From CAYFLR01 sp964343805 (GTDB lineage: Bacteria; Bdellovibrionota_B; Oligoflexia; CAYFLR01), in NCBI GenBank assembly GCA_964343805.1, contig CAYFLR010000089.1:1-16794 (forward strand): 16,794 nucleotides of DNA, read 5' to 3'. Below are positions 13,435 through 16,794 of the stretch, one piece after another. Positions within the stretch are counted from its first letter, which is position 1. Each line of letters opens with the position of its first letter. The notes beneath the pieces are model-generated. The model did no database searches and was not told the DNA's origin. It saw only the letters and a program-made list of their open reading frames with translations. The position numbers and the translations under genes are program-made.

Positions 13435-15745
13435 GAAACTAGGAACTATCGGTACATTAGTATTTAAATATCCCAGTCTTTACGACTTTGTTGAGAACTC
13501 GCAAAAAGAGATGCGAAAGATTATTCCTCCCTTTAGACTGACGATTGCGGAAAATGTCCAGCTCCCCTTACTTGGTAAATTCAAGGTGAGAGAGTCCACC
13601 GAAAAGGACTTTCTTTATTGGCACCGGTTTCAAGAGATGGTGTTGAGTCGTCATTGGTGGGATAAGAAGCTGGATAATTCCAGAGAGAAGTTTATCCATG
13701 ATCGCAACGAAAGATATAAAGAGTTCAGACGAGTGGATGCGGAGCTTTTTTATGCTCGGAAAGACCGTTATGCTGATTATATAAAAGGGAGATTAGAGAA
13801 AATCGACAGTTTGGCTCGCAGGGATCACCGTACCAGGTTAGCGAGAGAGCTGGAGGATATAAAAGATGGGATCGCTAGAAAAAGAAGAGACGTGGAGTTT
13901 TACTTTCTAAAAAGGGACATTATATCAGATCGATATAGAGATGCCGCCTTTGAGAGAAATCGTATTTACGCTAAATATACTCAAATTTTTTATCAGCGAA
14001 AGGCCAAGCGAGAGGCATTCGATCTGCTCATGTTGCAGTTGAAAGATGCCCGTCTACGTAAAAATAAAGAAGTTTATCAATACTATTTAGATCGAACTGA
14101 AGATTTTAAAAAGTTAAGAGAACAAAACTGGTTGATGCGGAGAAGGTTGGCTAAAAGACCTAAGAGGGTGGTTCGAGAAGTCTTTAAAAAGGGTATTAAG
14201 AAGGTTATGGTTAAGAAAAAGAAGATTAGCCAGGCCACTGATGGATATGACCGGTTAAAAGCTGCCTATGCTAAAACGGATCAACTTAAAAAGTTTAGAA
14301 AGCAAATTAACGAAGAGATTGAAAAAGGCAAACAATTTAACAAAGGTATCAGGGACGATCTTATCATGCAGCGTCTTGTGGCAAACCGGCGGACAGTGGC
14401 TGAAGTTCTTGCTGATCAATTTGCAGTAATGATGGAACGAAAGGGGCTCGCTATTGATCTCATTTGGCAACGATTGGCGCATAAACAACGAATCGAGATG
14501 GATCAATTTAAGCAACTGCTCCTCCAATCAGCTGTCAGTGATAAGATGATGATTTCCCAAATGCTCAATAAGGTCATTTTAAAAACCGAATTGAAAAAAG
14601 AAATAGAGGTATTTTTAGCTCAAAAAGACCGAATTATTAAAGAAAACAAAAGGCTGCAGGAAGAGCGCATGGTGGAAGCTAAAAAGAAAATAAAACACCA
14701 GCAGGCTCTTTTGCTTCTGTCGAAAATGGAGATCGCAGCGCAACTAAAAAAGACCTTAGAAATTCTTTATATGCTTAAAGAGGTGGCTCGTCGTTATCAA
14801 GAGCAACTGCAAGTAAATGCCCGCAAAAGGATCCAAAAAGCGGGAGAACAGTTTGAGGTCAGAAAAGAGCAAATTGAACATGTAATCAAAGAAAATGAGT
14901 GGCTTCGCAATTATATTCTGGAGGCCATTAGAGCCAGAGAAGAATATCAAGAGGATGTATTAAAGGGCTACATCATGACGAAGTTTGATGAACTCCGCAT
15001 GCGAAAGAAAAGGATTATTAATGTCCTTTTGGAAACGGCCCGTTTGATCCTCTATTATCGAGAAAAAATGCGTCAGAATAAAGACTTACTTCATATGATG
15101 CAACAAAGAGAATTTAAACGAAAAGAACTGTTGGCCATGATTGCTGAATGGAGAAGACTGGCTATAGTGCAGGAAAAAAAGATGGTAGCTAAGATGGTTA
15201 AAAAAGGACTGATGGAAGCGGATCGGATTCGAAGAGAGGCCATAGCTGCCAAGATGGAGCGCTATCTAGGAGAGTTGCGCTATATTAAGAGAATGATATT
15301 ACAGCGCTTTGTAGATAATATTGAGACGCGTCAGCTCTATATGAAACGTCTTTTAGAGTATAAAGATGAACTCTACCGGCATAAGGCTGAAATGTATCTA
15401 GCCCGATTTCTCGATGTGAAAGAGTGGAAGGCCTCTATTGTAGGAAAAGCAGATGAATTAAAGTTGGCTAAAAAAGAGTATTTAGATAAGTTTGATACCC
15501 TCAAGTTTCAAAGAGTTGAAGATATTCGCGGAGAGCGAGAGAAGATCGTCGAACTGAGGCGAGTTGGAGCAGAAAAACGAAAAGAAATACAACTCGCCCG
15601 TCTAGAAGATGCCAAACATACCAAGAAGATCTTTAGAGCCCGTCAAGATGAGATCAAAATGACCAACTGGCGACATAAACATGACCAGATTCTCGAAGAA
15701 TTTGCCGAGAAATTGAGAAAAGGCAAAGAAGAGGATGCTGCCTAA
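13433..15745 (+). CDS. Very basic, proline-poor coiled-coil protein, unrecognised
   Basis: 770 residues with no signal peptide and no membrane segment, so cytoplasmic. The first about 60 residues are mixed and contain most of the prolines (KYPS, IPPF, LPLL). From about residue 60 on, the chain is highly charged and helical with long Lys/Arg/Glu runs. The last proline is at 243 (KRPKR), and the remaining 527 residues have none. There is no cysteine in the whole protein. An aromatic-rich piece with WHRF and HWW lies at 63-76. It has its own promoter and a start-codon hairpin, and it meets the acidic repeat gene tail-to-tail, four bases between stops. I recognise no family. The neighbourhood suggests a cytoplasmic scaffold for the Glt/Nfs-like machine, loosely like the coiled-coil partner AglZ in Myxococcus, but no AglZ receiver domain is present. 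That role is inference. Confidence 0.7.
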   Translation: MKLGTIGTLVFKYPSLYDFVENSQKEMRKIIPPFRLTIAENVQLPLLGKFKVRESTEKDFLYWHRFQEMVLSRHWWDKKLDNSREKFIHDRNERYKEFRRVDAELFYARKDRYADYIKGRLEKIDSLARRDHRTRLARELEDIKDGIARKRRDVEFYFLKRDIISDRYRDAAFERNRIYAKYTQIFYQRKAKREAFDLLMLQLKDARLRKNKEVYQYYLDRTEDFKKLREQNWLMRRRLAKRPKRVVREVFKKGIKKVMVKKKKISQATDGYDRLKAAYAKTDQLKKFRKQINEEIEKGKQFNKGIRDDLIMQRLVANRRTVAEVLADQFAVMMERKGLAIDLIWQRLAHKQRIEMDQFKQLLLQSAVSDKMMISQMLNKVILKTELKKEIEVFLAQKDRIIKENKRLQEERMVEAKKKIKHQQALLLLSKMEIAAQLKKTLEILYMLKEVARRYQEQLQVNARKRIQKAGEQFEVRKEQIEHVIKENEWLRNYILEAIRAREEYQEDVLKGYIMTKFDELRMRKKRIINVLLETARLILYYREKMRQNKDLLHMMQQREFKRKELLAMIAEWRRLAIVQEKKMVAKMVKKGLMEADRIRREAIAAKMERYLGELRYIKRMILQRFVDNIETRQLYMKRLLEYKDELYRHKAEMYLARFLDVKEWKASIVGKADELKLAKKEYLDKFDTLKFQRVEDIRGEREKIVELRRVGAEKRKEIQLARLEDAKHTKKIFRARQDEIKMTNWRHKHDQILEEFAEKLRKGKEEDAA

Positions 15746-15749
15746 GGAG

Positions 15750-16794
15750 CTAAGCAGCTGCCACACCTCCAAAAACATCATCTTCTTCATCAGCTTCTTT
15801 ATAACAAATCTGTAGGTCTTGACTGATGGTTATTTGCCCTGCTCTTTGCAGGTCAAGCAGGGTGCTTTTTATCGCTTTGCTCACCACATCATTGATTGCT
15901 GCATCATTCATCTCCGCACTGACATGAATCACCACCGTATTTAATGGGGGAGGCGTATGCAATGGAGGCGGTTGTTTTAAATTGGGTGGAGCCGCTTCTT
16001 GAGGAACTTCATCAAAAGAGATGGCCTGAGTTGAGCTCAATTCATCTTCTCCAGGAAGGTCCGATTGGACAGGATCTTGTTCATCAGAGAACATATCATC
16101 CATATTATTACTTGGTGACTCTGGGGCGGCTTCTACGGGATCTGGATCTGTAGGCATCTCTGGGGCAATAAACTGAGTTTCAGTAGGTTGCGCTTCTTCC
16201 ATGACCGTTTCGGTAATGGGAGGAGGAGGTGGAACAAAATCATCCTCTACAGCAGGAGCTTCCTCCATCACAGGCCCCCCTGCGGCAGGCTCCCCTGCGG
16301 CAGGTTCCTCTGCCTCAGGTTCGGGAGTGCTATCTGGAACAGAAAATAAATCTGCTGGGTTCTCTTCCGCCACTGGAGCTGCCGCTTCTTCTTCAGGTGC
16401 TCCAAAAGGATCTTCGGCTGCAGGTGCTGCCGCCTCTTCCTCAGGTGCTCCAAAAGGATCTTCGGCTGCTGGAGCTACCGCCTCTTCCTCAGGTGCTCCG
16501 AAAGGATCTTCGGCTGCTGGAGCTTCCGCCTCTTCTTCAGGTGCTCCAAAAGGATCTTCGGCTGCTGGAGCTTCCGCCTCTTCCTCAGGTGCTGCTGCCT
16601 CTTCTTCAGGTGCTCCAAAAGGATCATCTGCAGCCGGAGCTACCGCCTCTTCCTCAGGTGCTCCAAAAGGATCTTCGGCTGCAGGTGCTGCCGCCTCTTC
16701 CTCAGGTGCTCCAAAAGGATCTTCGGCTGCTGGAGCTACCGCCTCTTCCTCAGGTGCTCCGAAAGGATCATCTGCAGCCGGAGCTGTCGCCTCT
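15750..16794 (-). CDS. Acidic Pro/Ala/Glu repeat protein, 3' part only (5' end beyond window)
   Basis: The frame is open from the right edge of the window to a TAG (complement of 15750-15752), giving 347 visible codons. A GTG at about 16373 is internal to the frame and not a real start. From N to C the visible part has at least eight 16-residue repeats (consensus EDPFGAPEEEAxAPAA). Next comes a non-repeated acidic Pro-rich stretch with FVPPPPP and GEPAAGEPAAGGP, then an acidic segment NNMDDMFSDEQ. A compact C-terminal region follows (about the last 65 residues: TVVIHVSAEMND, a helix ending DLQRAGQ, ITISQDLQICYKE), which looks like a small beta-alpha-beta domain. The tail is DEEDDVFGGVAAA. No family is recognised and the N-terminus is unknown, so cell location cannot be judged. 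It converges on the basic coiled-coil gene. Confidence 0.75.
   Translation of the reverse strand, partial: EATAPAADDPFGAPEEEAVAPAAEDPFGAPEEEAAAPAAEDPFGAPEEEAVAPAADDPFGAPEEEAAAPEEEAEAPAAEDPFGAPEEEAEAPAAEDPFGAPEEEAVAPAAEDPFGAPEEEAAAPAAEDPFGAPEEEAAAPVAEENPADLFSVPDSTPEPEAEEPAAGEPAAGGPVMEEAPAVEDDFVPPPPPITETVMEEAQPTETQFIAPEMPTDPDPVEAAPESPSNNMDDMFSDEQDPVQSDLPGEDELSSTQAISFDEVPQEAAPPNLKQPPPLHTPPPLNTVVIHVSAEMNDAAINDVVSKAIKSTLLDLQRAGQITISQDLQICYKEADEEDDVFGGVAAA
16368..16794 (-). repeat. 48-base in-frame tandem repeats (at least 8 units, continuing past the edge)
   Basis: Each unit encodes 16 residues with invariant DPFGAPEEEA. The unit's first residue varies (E or D), as does the one after EEEA (A, V, E or T). 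One unit carries an extra 21 bases (APEEEAE) near 16581-16601, a partial duplication. Units are nearly identical even at silent sites, and codon variants travel together: D-type units use CCG GCT GCA GAT, E-type units mostly CCA GCA GCC GAA. The consecutive V-type and A-type pair occurs twice. This suggests recent duplication or conversion. Confidence 0.9.

Noticed and set aside
15735..15765. gctgc/gcagc inverted repeat at the convergent stops as a bidirectional terminator
   Set aside because: The arms are five bases with a 12-base loop and no T run follows.
16368..16794. Regular 48-base repeats that could look like a CRISPR array
   Set aside because: The repeats are head-to-tail without unique spacers, stay in frame and encode the same 16 residues. 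They are a coding repeat.

Overview
The window looks like chromosomal DNA from an AT-rich, Gram-negative bacterium of the former deltaproteobacterial assemblage. Best guess is a Bdellovibrio/Bacteriovorax-type (Bdellovibrionota) or myxobacteria-related organism. The guess rests on a cluster whose architecture and gene order match the Glt (gliding) / Nfs (spore-coat) envelope machinery of Myxococcus: outer-membrane barrel, periplasmic TPR proteins, TPR lipoprotein, small exported protein, then an FHA-transmembrane-TonB-like protein. No database search was possible, so all gene names are analogies from motifs and order. The sequence is a draft assembly with three N runs (3154-3163, 5559-5568, 9682-9696).

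Left part (1-4208, minus strand). A CAT-anticodon tRNA (180-252) has its own promoter and a rho-independent terminator. A leftward three-gene operon begins near 4229: a CpaF/TadA-type secretion ATPase, a TadB/GspF-like membrane platform protein, and an ABC exporter with fused membrane and ATPase domains. The platform gene is split by an assembly gap; I reconstruct it as one gene from 3279 to 2154, overlapping the ATPase gene by ATGA. No pilin, secretin or prepilin peptidase is visible here.

Middle (4209-13342, plus strand). A divergent intergenic region carries promoters in both directions and a nested inverted repeat. It feeds a tight operon of six genes: an outer-membrane beta-barrel protein, a GltC-like TPR protein (broken only by an N gap), a large GltD-like TPR protein, a GltE-like TPR lipoprotein, a small exported protein at the GltF position, and a GltG/NfsG-like protein. 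That last protein has a cytoplasmic FHA domain, one membrane helix, a basic then Gly-rich periplasmic linker, and a C-terminal AgmX/PglI (TonB-like) domain. Together they would span cytoplasm, inner membrane, periplasm and outer membrane. The proton-driven AglRQS-type motor is not in the window.

Right part (13343-16794). A separate, good sigma-70-like promoter drives a 770-residue, very basic, cysteine-free coiled-coil protein. It has no signal peptide, and its last 527 residues contain no proline. Its start codon sits in a small hairpin. Tail-to-tail with it, four bases between stops, is the 3' part of a strongly acidic Pro/Ala/Glu protein with at least eight 16-residue repeats (consensus EDPFGAPEEEAxAPAA) that continues beyond the window edge. 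These two unrecognised proteins, next to a Glt/Nfs-like complex, are the best candidates for undescribed parts of an envelope machine.
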